Shown: piece by piece, positions 27,610-38,200 of the stretch
How the letters are laid out: the number at the start of each line of letters is the position of its first letter
Numbering within the stretch: the stretch's first letter is position 1
Source of the DNA: JAEUIE01 sp046350055
Lineage (GTDB): Bacteria > Planctomycetota > Planctomycetia > Gemmatales > HRBIN36
Assembly: GCA_046350055.1 (NCBI GenBank)
Contig: JAXMBC010000001.1
Coordinates: forward strand, 62,001 to 126,000
Length of the DNA stretch: 64,000 nt
Reading direction: 5' to 3'
Translations under genes and position numbers: made by a program
The notes under the pieces: model-generated
Told to the model about the DNA's origin: nothing
What the model saw: only the letters and a program-made list of their open reading frames with translations
Databases searched by the model: none

Positions 27610-30600
27610 TTTGACCGCAACCCTCCATTTTTACTAGACTAAGGACGCGGCTCTGCGATCCATTATCTTCCTCGAATAATGCAAACCCACTCGTCTTACC
27701 TTTTAAGGTAGTTACCTTAAAGAAGTTCCCGCAACATCTATATGAGAGATGGATATCGGCTGTGTATTCATATATTTCCTTATAATCATTAATGACACCA
27801 AAATATGTATCGATTGCTTCAGTTAATGGCATCTTGCAGTAGGCCATATTCACCAATCCTCCGCTAGCCATATTGCCGGTTCGTCCGCATATCTTTATTC
27901 TTTGAGAAGCTGGGTAACCTTTAGAGGCTATCATGTCATACAATTCATCAGAGTATATTATCGCCGACTTTGCATGCCTATTCTTATTTCCATGCGCTGT
28001 ACAGCATTCTTTGATTGTACTACCGCTCGCAAGATGATCTCTCATAGTCGCATTCCCTTTTAGTAGAGCAAACTCGAAGACGCAGGCAATGCAACCACTC
28101 AATTGCTTGCCTGTACTACAACTAATATCTGTGTCATAAAAGCTAAGGGTTTGCACCCATACAGCCTTTCGGTTTTGTTTTTCCAGCCTATCAATGAAAG
28201 GCCTTACATGAGTATTGAATCCGTTGCAAATTTGAATAGATGGGGATGGCAATTTGCTATTTTGAGGAAACTCATCATATAACCCAGACGGATCAATTCT
28301 CGACAAAGGAGAATTCCAAACATATGCATATGTATTCTGCGATAGATATCGATCCCGCGAAAGCCAACTAGCTTCCATCCCCGAAAGCCATCTATCTCTG
28401 ACATAATAATTCCCTGAAAATTGATAGTATCCAGCTGCTCCCATGAACCTAAATGGATTTAGGAAACTGCCTGTAAATGCGATACTATCTCCAAACGCAC
28501 TGTATATATATTCATCTGTGCTTATGCCTGTAACATTTGTCAGATTTGTTACCGTCCCAGGGGAGCTAATATGATAAAATGCGCTAATTGCTGATCGCAA
28601 TTGGCTTAAGAGGTTGCCATACGATGTAGGTTCGTTTGTGTACATTGCTTCGGTGATGTTGGAGTTGTTTGCTTCCTCCAAGTATACATTGTCATCCCAT
28701 ATTATTCTTGTTATAGCTGACGCCTCTTCTGCATGAACAAGTAAATTGCTCACTGACTTGTACGTAAATACTCTCCGATCCGCATCTAATCGCTCGACCA
28801 TAACCAAACGATTTTCAGCATCCCAAACATTGGTGATGCGCGATAATACTGGTGTAACCCTCAATGCCTGATTGCCATTGCAGTCATAACTAAACGTAGT
28901 CCAACCCACATTATCCTTCAGACTGCTGAGCTGATTGGCAGCATCACGGCTATAGGTGGTTCTCGCCCCCGTATCGATCATCAGCCTCCGATTCTGCGAA
29001 GCATCGTAGATGTAGGTTGTGTCGTACGCATTTGCCCCGCTTCGTTGTTCGCGCGTTAGCTGATACGTCGTGTCATAGCTCCATGTCACTCGGTCACCAT
29101 TTGCTTCAATAACGCGCGTCTTGTTTATTGTGCTGTCATATGCGTAGTCATACTTCGAAACATACGTACTATCTAACCGCACATTGGCTATTGTCGTCAG
29201 ACGATCTGCCGCATCATAATTGTAACTCGCCCGCACGCGATTGGCGAGCTTCTGCATCGTCCGTCTGCCAGCCACATCGTAAGCGAAGGTGGTATTCTCC
29301 TGGAACGGATTGAGCAGCCTAGTGATCTGCCCCATACCGTCATACCAGTAGGTAAACCGTCCGCCATCGGGTTCCCGCATCTTCACCCGCTGTCCCACGG
29401 CATCGTAACTATAGGTGATCCGCTTTGCGAAACTGTCCGAAGCCAATATCGTTCGGCCCACGGCATCAAAGTTGTAGGTATATCGTCCCGTCCAGTCGTT
29501 TATCTTCGTGCGTTGTCCCACGGCGTCGTAGACCTGGGTGGCTCGAGATTGGTCCTGGTACTTCCAGCCAGTGGTCTTGCCTTCGGCATCATATATGTAG
29601 GTGGTTCGCAGGCTGCGGCCATCAATGCGGAGCGTCTGTTGGCCTACACTATCATACCCGTAAGTCGTCCGGCGGAGCAAGGCGTCCATGACGTACACTT
29701 GCCGCCCGTTGGCATCGAATGCGAAACTGGTGCGATTCGCTCGACCATCGACAAGCCCTATGCGCTGGCTGGCGCGATCATATACCGTGGTTACGCGGAT
29801 ATTGAGTGCATTCAGTGAAGCCACGTTGCGACTCGCCACATCGTAGATCGTGGTGGTGCGATTGTTGTTGGCATCCTGGACTGCCAACTGCCTTCCCGCT
29901 CCGTCATACAGGTAGCTGGTGCGGTAGAGCAGCGGGTTAATGGTGGCAGTCGTCTGCCCTGCGGCATCGTAAAGTTGTGTGGTGCTGTTGGCCAGGGCAT
30001 TGGTCATTCGCCGTTGCTGGTTGGCGGCGTCATAGGCAAAGCTTGTTCTATTGTTGAGCGCATTCCGCACCGCGACGGTGCGGTTGGCCACGTCATATAT
30101 GGAGGTGGTGCGGAAGCCCAGGGCATTGATGTTCGCCACGGTACGATCCGCGTTGTCGTAAACTGTCGTGCTGCGGTTCGCCAGCGCATCCACCATAGCC
30201 ACGGTCCGGCCCGTAACATCATAAACTGTGGACGTGCGGTAGTTCAGTGCGTTTTGCACCGCTTGCTGTCGCTCCAACGCATCGTAGCTCATCGTGGTGC
30301 GATTGAGCAACGGACTAATCGACGCCTTCATCTGCCCGTTTGCATCGTAGACCATGCTGTTTCGCCGTAGCAGTGGATCCACGCTCGCCACCGTCTGATC
30401 AGCACTGTTGTAGATTGTAGTGTTGCGGAAGTTCAGCGGATTGATGCTGGCCACGCCGCGGCCACCAGCATCATACACTGTCGTTCCGCGTCGCCCCAAG
30501 GGATCGACGCTGGCCACGGTCTGTCCCGCCGCGTTGTAGACGGTGGTGCTGCGGAAGTTGAGCGGATTGATCCCGGCGATCACCCGGTTGGCCGCATCGT

Positions 30601-33289
30601 AAACAGTCGTGATTCGCTGGAGCATCGGGTTGATGGTCGCCAGGCTGCGACCCATCGCATCATACACCATGCTGTTCCGTCGTCCTAGGCCATCGACCTG
30701 GGCAATCACCTGTCCCGCTGTGTTGAACATGGTGGTGTTTCGCCGCAACAACGGATCGACCACGGCGCTCTGCCGTCCTTCACTGTCGTAGAGGTAACTG
30801 GTGCGGAAGTTCAGCGGATTAATGGTAGCCTTCACCCGTCCCGCCCCATCGTAAACCATCGTATTCCGCTGCAAGAGCGGACTGATCATGGAGACAGGCT
30901 GATTCGCCTGGTCAAACACCGTGGTCGTGCGGAAGCCCAGGGCATTCACCCGTGCCACGGGATTGAACAGTGTGTCGTAAATCGTGGTGGTCCGCTGGTT
31001 GAGTGCATTCACCACCGCCGTGAGATGATCTGAGTTGTCATACAGGTAGCTGGTACGGTAGTTCAAGCCATTGATCTGAGCCTTCACTCGTTTCCGCTCA
31101 TCATAGATCGTGGTCGTCCGCCGCAGCAATGGATCCACCTTGGCAATCGGATTCCCCGCTGCATCATAGACCGTCGTGTTGCGGAAGCTCAGCGGATTGA
31201 TGCTTGCGATCTTGCGATGGGCATTGTCAAAGACACTGGTTGTGATCCGCCCCATCGGATCGACGGTGCGATAGGGATGATCTTCGCCATGATCGTACAC
31301 GGCTGTGGTGCGTGCCCCGAGTTCATCAATCTTCGCGACCGTTCGCCCTGCTGCATCAAACAGATACGACACACGGAAGTTCAGCGGGTTGATCACAGAC
31401 GACACCCGCACTCCAGCGTCAAACACAAAGCTTGTGCGGCGACGCAGCGGATCAATCACCGACTGCACCCGGCCTACGATATCACGCAGATAAGTGGTCC
31501 GCGTACCTGCCGGGGTGCTCTGCCAGTTCACCTGGCTGTAGGCATCATAGCCGAAACTGTACCGCTGGTTGGCGGGGTTGAGCCAGGCCTGCAGCCGACC
31601 CACCGAATCGTAAAGGTAGGTACTGCGGAACAGGAGTGGATTCAGGATCCCTGCTAGTTGTCCCCGGCTATTGTAAATGTAAGTGTTACGGCGGCTCTGC
31701 GGATCGATGGAGGCAATCCGGTTCTTGTTGCCATCGTACCGGAACAGTGTGCTGTTCCCATTGGCATCCACGATGGAAGTAGACTGCCCCGAGCTGTTCA
31801 CCCCCACAAAGTAATTATCCTCAGGAGGGGGAAATACCAGGGGTGGAGGCGCCAGGCTGAGTGCTCGACGACCATAGGTGACGTTGGATTGATTGCCCAC
31901 CACCCAGGCTGACAACAAGGGATTGGTGTAACTGGCTAAAAACCCATTGGAATAGGTAAACGTGCAGATCTGAGCCAGGGGATTGCGTATGGACCCCAGC
32001 ACGCCATTGGCATAGGTCAGCGTCGTCCGCAGGTAATGTGCATCGGAGAGCACGGTTCCAACGGGGATGGTGCCGAACTTATAGCGATAGGTCAGGCTGA
32101 CCCGTCCTCCCAGGGGCCAAAGCAGTGAGGTGGCTTTCCCGGTGGAGCCATCATATGCCAAGGTATAGCGAGGCCCGCCCAGGGGATTCCAGCCCGTCAG
32201 GCGATGGTTGCCATCGTAGGCCATCGTGGTGCGATTGCCATCAGGCCGGGTGAACTTGGTCAAATCCCCGGAGCCATCGACCACGAAGCTGGTGATGCGG
32301 TTGGCTGGGTCGGTGAGCCGTCTGATCTTATTCGAGCCGTCATAAGCAAAACTGGTGCGGCGCAGGAAGGGATCTGTGATGAAGTTGATCCGACCACCAC
32401 CATCGCGGGTCACGGTCCAGCGCGTATCCGAGCCGTTGGCAACATACTTCAGCAAACCAGAGCTATCGTAACGGTACTTGGTGCCGGTATCGGTGACTTC
32501 ATTCCACCCACTGCCTGATTCCTGCACGCTGCTGGAGAGGCCTGAAGTTGGAGAGTAATAGCCGCTGACATCCTTACCGCTGAACACAAAGGATGTGCCA
32601 CTGGCCACCACGACATTGACCACCGTGGAGCTCACCTGGACCAGGTTGCGATCCCAGGTGCAATTCCAACCGTAACCATAGGTTGAAGCTCCCGGTGACT
32701 TGCCAGCATAAAAGAACTGGGGGAAGGGATCAAACAAACCGCCCACCGGTGGGGTCAACGTGGCATAGAGAGTGCCCGAAACGGGTTCCACTACGGGGAA
32801 GGCTCCGACATGCCCGTTGTATTCTCCCAGGCTGTGCCCGGCTTCCTTACTCAAATCACTGAATTGAGCTTGCAGCGTGTTCAGCGCTGGAGACGAGAAA
32901 GAGGCTCGAGGAAAGACTGACGAGTCCTGGATCGTGTCAGCCACGGCGATCGGAGTGGGAAGAGAAAGCCCCGGACGAAGAATGGAAGGAGCAGACACAC
33001 CGCAGCCGCAACTACCACCACAACCATAGCCGCCTCCACAACTGCCCCCGCAGCCACAACCTCCACCTCCTCCACCACCATGGCCGGAGCCGCCGGAGCC
33101 TGGGATCGTCCCGCCGTGCCAGAACGGAGGCTGATCACCGATGATAATATTACTGCCACCGGGACTACAGCAGCCGCTTCCCTGACAACCATCGGAAGAA
33201 CCGAGTGCGGGCGGAGTGGGGCTCCCGCCACCCATCGTCACCGTTCCCGAACGAGGAAGTGTATCTTCCGTCACGACACATTGATACAT
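27602..33289 (-). CDS. RHS/YD-repeat protein, locus 3, intact
   Basis: The 1,895-residue protein has a Cys/Gly-rich N-terminal region (about 60-95), a conserved beta-rich segment (to about 400), then about 45 YD-type units of about 21 residues (for example RNTMVYDGAGRVKATINPLN), and the classic core end YAYVWNSPLSRIDPSGL. The unique tail of about 215 residues is AT-rich and has many Cys (CIACVFEFALL, CCTAHGNK, YRCCGNFF). No signal peptide is evident. RHS proteins form shells around C-terminal effectors and are delivered or surface-exposed; delivery here is unknown. The ATG at 33289 is chosen because GGTGGGAG sits 8 bp upstream in every copy; the frame is open 45 bp further. Confidence 0.88.
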   Translation of the reverse strand: MYQCVVTEDTLPRSGTVTMGGGSPTPPALGSSDGCQGSGCCSPGGSNIIIGDQPPFWHGGTIPGSGGSGHGGGGGGGCGCGGSCGGGYGCGGSCGCGVSAPSILRPGLSLPTPIAVADTIQDSSVFPRASFSSPALNTLQAQFSDLSKEAGHSLGEYNGHVGAFPVVEPVSGTLYATLTPPVGGLFDPFPQFFYAGKSPGASTYGYGWNCTWDRNLVQVSSTVVNVVVASGTSFVFSGKDVSGYYSPTSGLSSSVQESGSGWNEVTDTGTKYRYDSSGLLKYVANGSDTRWTVTRDGGGRINFITDPFLRRTSFAYDGSNKIRRLTDPANRITSFVVDGSGDLTKFTRPDGNRTTMAYDGNHRLTGWNPLGGPRYTLAYDGSTGKATSLLWPLGGRVSLTYRYKFGTIPVGTVLSDAHYLRTTLTYANGVLGSIRNPLAQICTFTYSNGFLASYTNPLLSAWVVGNQSNVTYGRRALSLAPPPLVFPPPEDNYFVGVNSSGQSTSIVDANGNSTLFRYDGNKNRIASIDPQSRRNTYIYNSRGQLAGILNPLLFRSTYLYDSVGRLQAWLNPANQRYSFGYDAYSQVNWQSTPAGTRTTYLRDIVGRVQSVIDPLRRRTSFVFDAGVRVSSVINPLNFRVSYLFDAAGRTVAKIDELGARTTAVYDHGEDHPYRTVDPMGRITTSVFDNAHRKIASINPLSFRNTTVYDAAGNPIAKVDPLLRRTTTIYDERKRVKAQINGLNYRTSYLYDNSDHLTAVVNALNQRTTTIYDTLFNPVARVNALGFRTTTVFDQANQPVSMISPLLQRNTMVYDGAGRVKATINPLNFRTSYLYDSEGRQSAVVDPLLRRNTTMFNTAGQVIAQVDGLGRRNSMVYDAMGRSLATINPMLQRITTVYDAANRVIAGINPLNFRSTTVYNAAGQTVASVDPLGRRGTTVYDAGGRGVASINPLNFRNTTIYNSADQTVASVDPLLRRNSMVYDANGQMKASISPLLNRTTMSYDALERQQAVQNALNYRTSTVYDVTGRTVAMVDALANRSTTVYDNADRTVANINALGFRTTSIYDVANRTVAVRNALNNRTSFAYDAANQQRRMTNALANSTTQLYDAAGQTTATINPLLYRTSYLYDGAGRQLAVQDANNNRTTTIYDVASRNVASLNALNIRVTTVYDRASQRIGLVDGRANRTSFAFDANGRQVYVMDALLRRTTYGYDSVGQQTLRIDGRSLRTTYIYDAEGKTTGWKYQDQSRATQVYDAVGQRTKINDWTGRYTYNFDAVGRTILASDSFAKRITYSYDAVGQRVKMREPDGGRFTYWYDGMGQITRLLNPFQENTTFAYDVAGRRTMQKLANRVRASYNYDAADRLTTIANVRLDSTYVSKYDYAYDSTINKTRVIEANGDRVTWSYDTTYQLTREQRSGANAYDTTYIYDASQNRRLMIDTGARTTYSRDAANQLSSLKDNVGWTTFSYDCNGNQALRVTPVLSRITNVWDAENRLVMVERLDADRRVFTYKSVSNLLVHAEEASAITRIIWDDNVYLEEANNSNITEAMYTNEPTSYGNLLSQLRSAISAFYHISSPGTVTNLTNVTGISTDEYIYSAFGDSIAFTGSFLNPFRFMGAAGYYQFSGNYYVRDRWLSGMEASWLSRDRYLSQNTYAYVWNSPLSRIDPSGLYDEFPQNSKLPSPSIQICNGFNTHVRPFIDRLEKQNRKAVWVQTLSFYDTDISCSTGKQLSGCIACVFEFALLKGNATMRDHLASGSTIKECCTAHGNKNRHAKSAIIYSDELYDMIASKGYPASQRIKICGRTGNMASGGLVNMAYCKMPLTEAIDTYFGVINDYKEIYEYTADIHLSYRCCGNFFKVTTLKGKTSGFALFEEDNGSQSRVLSLVKMEGCGQNV

Positions 33290-33697
33290 TGCGATGACTC
33301 CCACCGGAGAACGGGACACATCGACCTGTGGCACTAAATCACTTCAACTCAACACTATTACGTAACTGCATTCTGATCGCTCAAAGTCTGCATGCAAGAT
33401 GAAAAATGATCCGGGCGCACAGAATAGTTGATTACGTCATCGCAGGAAATCGATGAGAGATGGTTGATCTGTGGAGCGTTGGAAGTACTTGGACGCAACA
33501 ATGCAACCAGTCATTCCCAGGACCCTTTGGACTGTCGACTGTGAACAGAAGAGTGTTTGCTGAAGTGTAAGGTGTCATTGAAGAACCCTAGAATATGCCA
33601 AAATCAGGCTAATTACCTAGGAAATGCAATGAAAGAATGGCAAGCGCTCGCGTCCGCCAGCGCTTGGTATTCCTTGATCCCGTTGTTGCCCGTCTTC
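33290..33697. other. Intergenic region between RHS locus 3 and the nucleotidyltransferase
   Basis: The 45 bp nearest the RHS start carry its ribosome binding site and part of the conserved CCCGTTCTCCGGTGGGAG leader. The rest must contain the RHS locus 3 promoter and the 3' end of the nucleotidyltransferase transcript. I see no further gene or clear terminator. Confidence 0.5.
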
Positions 33698-34678
33698 CTA
33701 TCCATCGCTCGTTCCCCCGAGCAATTCAACGATGGGGCGGAGCGTCAACAGTCGTTCGGTCATAAGACCATCTTCACTGTCCGCAAGGCATGGCTTCCAT
33801 TGCGGTCCCCGTTCAAAGACCAGTAACTCTCTGGCAGAACCTCGCTTGAAGAATGGGATCAAACATTGTTTGCGAAGAGTAACACGGTCAAAGAGTCTGT
33901 TCATCTTCAAGAGATTGAGTTTTCCTAATTGAACGCGGTATTGAAACAGGTCATCAAAGAGTTCGCACTGGTGCGTGATGAGGATTCTGTTGGATTGTTG
34001 GCTGGTGAGCCATGCACAAGCGTAGGGATAACATTTCTTTGCCTTGACGCCCCAATTGCTGAGAAAATACTCATCGGGTAACGAACCAGGGGGAGGCTGG
34101 AACTCATCCCCTTCCAAGGTATCCAGCGGAATACGTGTCAGGATGAGATGTTGCTCAGCCAGTTTCTGCGTGATGAAGAGTACATCTTGGGGCAGAGATT
34201 GCGCTAATTTCGGAGAGATGAACTCGCTTCGTGGGGCTGTGCCAGCATGGGCGTTCAAGGAAATTGCATCGACTTTAGTACGCCAATCGCGATCATCCGC
34301 TGCCCACAGCAATCGAAGTTCGTCTGGAGGCACCGCATGGCTGGTGAGGACATGATACAAACTAGTACCCGTTAATAAGTCCATCTTTTCCCCAGGTCGA
34401 CGCAACGATTGGCGCAAACGCGCCTCGAAGCGAACACGAGCCCCCATTAAAGAATCTAAGTAAGAGTACGTTCTTGTTTTAATGGCTTGTTGCATGGCAC
34501 CAAGAAGCTCGGTGCTGGGCTCTTCGTGGATAATAACGAGGTCGAGGTCGTTCGGATTGAGAGCGCCTCGTGCATAAGAACCAAAGACATAGAGTTGAAG
34601 AACAGGGACGGGGGTGTTCCCGGCTTCAATGTCAGCAACGATGCGAGCAAGCTTTTCGGTCCAACGATCACGTTGCAT
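33698..34678 (-). CDS. Nucleotidyltransferase-domain protein
   Basis: The N-terminal domain has the polymerase-beta nucleotidyltransferase motif: LQLYVFGSYARGALNPNDLD with G-S and D-x-D (about residues 30-50), as in MNT-type and DNA polymerase beta-like enzymes. The remaining 250 residues are not recognised; they contain Trp/Cys-rich ACAWLTSQQSNRILITHQCE. It would transfer a nucleotide to protein or RNA. An MNT/HEPN-like toxin-antitoxin role is conceivable, but no HEPN gene is adjacent. It starts 9 bp after the preceding small TPR gene. Confidence 0.72.
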   Translation of the reverse strand: MQRDRWTEKLARIVADIEAGNTPVPVLQLYVFGSYARGALNPNDLDLVIIHEEPSTELLGAMQQAIKTRTYSYLDSLMGARVRFEARLRQSLRRPGEKMDLLTGTSLYHVLTSHAVPPDELRLLWAADDRDWRTKVDAISLNAHAGTAPRSEFISPKLAQSLPQDVLFITQKLAEQHLILTRIPLDTLEGDEFQPPPGSLPDEYFLSNWGVKAKKCYPYACAWLTSQQSNRILITHQCELFDDLFQYRVQLGKLNLLKMNRLFDRVTLRKQCLIPFFKRGSARELLVFERGPQWKPCLADSEDGLMTERLLTLRPIVELLGGTSDG

Positions 34679-34687
34679 TCGCTCGTC

Positions 34688-34999
34688 TCACACCTCAGTA
34701 TTTGGTTCCTCATTACCTTTATCCAGTAAACGCTGCTTCCGCAACACCTCCATGTGATGTCGTGCTTCACGGTTGTCCGGATCAATCGCCAGGATTTCTT
34801 CCAGCAGGCGACGGGCGGTTTCCCAGTCCGTGCTTTCCAAGAGATAGACATGACTGAGCAGAATCTTGACCGACAACGCATCAGGTACTCGAGTCAGGGT
34901 GGCCTGCAAATCATCCTTGCACGAGTTCGCCCAGGGCTCGGCGAACATAAACGCCAGTCGTCTCAGGGCGGTCTGTATTGTCAAATAAAACAGCAACAC
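34688..34999 (-). CDS. Short TPR-like protein or C-terminal remnant
   Basis: The readable part (LSVKILLSHVYLLESTDWET then ARRLLEEILAIDPDNREARH) is a TPR-type helix pair like those at the ends of long glycosyltransferases. With at most 103 residues and no clear ribosome binding site (TTG at 34999; ATG at 34948 also possible), it may be the 3' end of a truncated gene. It forms a tight pair with the nucleotidyltransferase. Confidence 0.45.
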   Translation of the reverse strand: MLLFYLTIQTALRRLAFMFAEPWANSCKDDLQATLTRVPDALSVKILLSHVYLLESTDWETARRLLEEILAIDPDNREARHHMEVLRKQRLLDKGNEEPNTEV

Positions 35000-35191
35000 T
35001 TTGAATGGACATGGAGAAGCCTCATTCTGTGAATGTCAGCAATTATCCCCAAAGTCATTTCCCCAGTAAATGCTTATGCTTGCTTTTCAGAAACAAAGGT
35101 AGTCACGCAAAGCAAATTGAGCTTCCGCAATAATCTGATTAAAATCTGCGCTAGGGTACTGTCGGTAGTTGCATACCATCGAGAGTCGGTA

Positions 35192-35251
35192 GATAATCGC
35201 GAGAGTGCAAGAATTAAGAAGCTTGAGCTGAAGTTGAGTTCAGGCGAACGA
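35192..35251 (+). promoter_or_regulatory. Conserved leader upstream of RHS locus 4
   Basis: GATAATCGCGAGAGTGCAAG, then GAATTAAGAAGCTTGAGC and AAGTTGAGTTCAGGCGAACG matches 17821-17879 (complement) upstream of RHS locus 1. The 140 bp further upstream diverge, so the shared block ends about 90 bp before the RHS start. Its function is not shown by the sequence. Confidence 0.5.
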
Positions 35252-35282
35252 TGCGCCCCGTTCTCCGGTGGGAGTCATCGCA

Positions 35283-38200
35283 ATGTATCAATGTGTCGTG
35301 ACGGAAGATACACTACCTCGTTCGGGGACGGTGACGATGGGTGGCGGGAGCCCCACTCCGCCCGCACTCGGTTCCTCCGATGGTTGTCAGGGAAGTGGCT
35401 GCTGTAGTCCTGGTGGCAGCAATATTGTTATTGGTGATCAGCCACCGTTCTGGCACGGCGGGACAATGCCAAGCTCCGGCGGTTCTGGCCATGGTGGTTC
35501 AGGAGGAGGAGGAGGTTGTGGCTGCGGAGGCGGTTGCGGAGGCGGGTGTGGTTGTGGTGGTAGTTGCGGCTGCGGCCTGGGCACACCTTCCATCCCACGT
35601 CCGGGGCTTACCCTTCCCACACCGATTACTGTGGCAGATGTGATCCAGGACTCGTCCGTCTTTCCTCGGGCCTCCTTCTCTTCTCCAGCACTGAACACGC
35701 TGCAAGCCCAATTCAGTGAGTTGAGCAAAGATACCGGGCACAGCCTGGGTGAATACTCGGGGCATGTCGGGGCCTTCCCTGTGGTGGAACCCGTTTCCGG
35801 CACGCTCTATGCCATGCTCACCCCACCGGTAGGGGGCCTGTTTGACCCCTATCCCCAGTTCTTCTATGCCGGCAAATCGCCTGCTGCTTCGACCTATGGT
35901 TACGGTTGGAATTGCACTTGGGATCGCACGTTGGTCATGGTCAGTTCCACGGTCGTCAATGTCGTGGTGGCCAGTGGCACTTCATTTGTATTCAGCGGCA
36001 AAGATGTCAGCGGTTATTACTCTCCAGCCAGTGGGCTTTCAAGCAGCGTGCAGGAATCAGGCAGCGGCTGGAATGAAGTCACCGATACAGGAACGAAGTA
36101 CCGTTACGATAGCTCCGGTCTGCTCAAGTATGTGGCCAATGGCTCGGATACACGCTGGACCGTGACCCGTGATGGCGGCGGTCGGATCAACTTCATCACC
36201 GATCCGTTCCTGCGCCGCACCAGTTTTGCCTATGACGGTTCGAACAAGATCAGACGGCTGACTGATCCAGCCAACCGCATCACCAGCTTCGTGGTCGATG
36301 GCTCCGGGGACTTGACCAAGTTCACCCGGCCTGATGGCAATCGCACCACGATGGCCTACGATGGCAACCATCGCCTGACAGGCTGGAATCCCCTGGGCGG
36401 GCCTCGCTATACCCTGGCGTATGATGGCTCAACCGGGAAGGCTACCTCGCTGCTTTGGCCTCTGGGGGGACGGGTCAGTCTCACTTATCGCTACAAGTTC
36501 GGAACTATCCCTGTCGGCACGGTCATCTCCGATGCACATTACCTGCGTACCACGCTGACCTATACCAATGGCGTGCTGGGATCAGTACGCAATCCTTTGG
36601 CTCAGATCTGCACGTTTACTTATTCCAATGGGTTTTTAGCCAGTTACACCAATCCCCTGTTGTCAGCCTGGGTAGTAGGCAATCAATCCAACGTCACCTA
36701 TGGTCGTCGAGCACTCAGCTTCGCGCCTCCACCCCTGGTGTTCCCCCCTCCGGAGGATAATTACTTTGTCGGGGTGAACAGCTCGGGCCAGTCTACTTCC
36801 ATAGTCGATGCCAATGGGAACAGCACGCTGTTCCGGTACGATGGCAACAAGAACCGGATTGCCTCTATCGATCCACAGAGCCGGAGAAACACCTACCTTT
36901 ACAACAGCCGCGGACAACTGGCGGGCATCCTGAATCCTCTGCTGTTCCGTAGCACGTACCTTTACGATTCGGTGGGTCGGCTGCAGGCCTGGCTCAATCC
37001 GGCCAACCAGCGGTACAGCTTCGGCTATGATGCCTACAGCCAGGTGAACTGGCACAGTACTCCGGCAGGCACACGGACCACCTACCTGCGCGACATCGTA
37101 GGCCGGGTGCAATCGGTGATCGATCCGCTGCGTCGTCGGACGAGCTACGTGTTTGACGCCGGAGTCCGGGTTTCGTCCGTGATCAACCCGCTGAACTTCC
37201 GCGTGTCATATCTGTTTGATGCAGCAGGACGAACGGTCGCAAAGATAGATGAACTCGGGGCACGCACCACAGCCGTGTACGATCATGGCGAGGATCATCC
37301 TTACCGCATGGTCGATCCGATGGGACGGATCACGACCAGTGTCTTTGACAATGCTCATCGCAAGATCGCGAGCATCAATCCGTTGAGCTTCCGCAATACG
37401 ACGGTTTATGATGCTGCAGGAAATCCGATTGCCAAGGTTGATCCCTTGCTGCGGCGGACGACCACGATCTATGACGAGCGGAATCGGGTGAAGGCCCAGA
37501 TCAATGGCTTGAACTTCCGCACCAGCTACCTCTACGACAACTCAGATCGTCTCACGGCGGTGGTGAATGCGCTCAACCAGCGCACCACCACGATTTATGA
37601 CACGCTGTTCAATCCCGTAGCCCGGGTGAATGCCCTGGGCTTCCGCACGACCACGGTCTATGACCGTGCCAATCAGCCTGTCTCCATGATCAGCCCGCTG
37701 TTGCAGCGGAACACCATGGTGTACGATGGCTCTGGGCGGGTGAAGGCGACCATCAACCCGCTCAACTTCCGCACCAGTTACCTCTACGACAGTGAAGGTC
37801 GGCAGAGCGTGGTGGTTGATCCGCTCCAGCGGCGGAACACGACCGTGTTTAACACGGCAGGCCAGGTGATTGCCCAAGTCGATGGCCTGGGGCGACGCAA
37901 CAGCATGATCTATGATGCCGCTGGCCGCAGCTTGGCGACCATCAATCCCATGCTGCAACGGAACACCAGCGTCTACGATGCGGCCAACCGGGTGATCGCC
38001 GGGATCAATCCGCTCAACTTCCGCAGCACCACCGTGTACAACGCAGTGGGGCAGACCGTGGCCAGGATCGATCCTCTGGGACGGCGTGGCACCATGGTGT
38101 ATGACGCCGGTGGTCGTGACGTGGCCAGCATCAATCCGCTGAACTTCCGCAACACTACGGTGTATAATAGCGCCGATGAGACGGTGGCAAGCATTGATCC

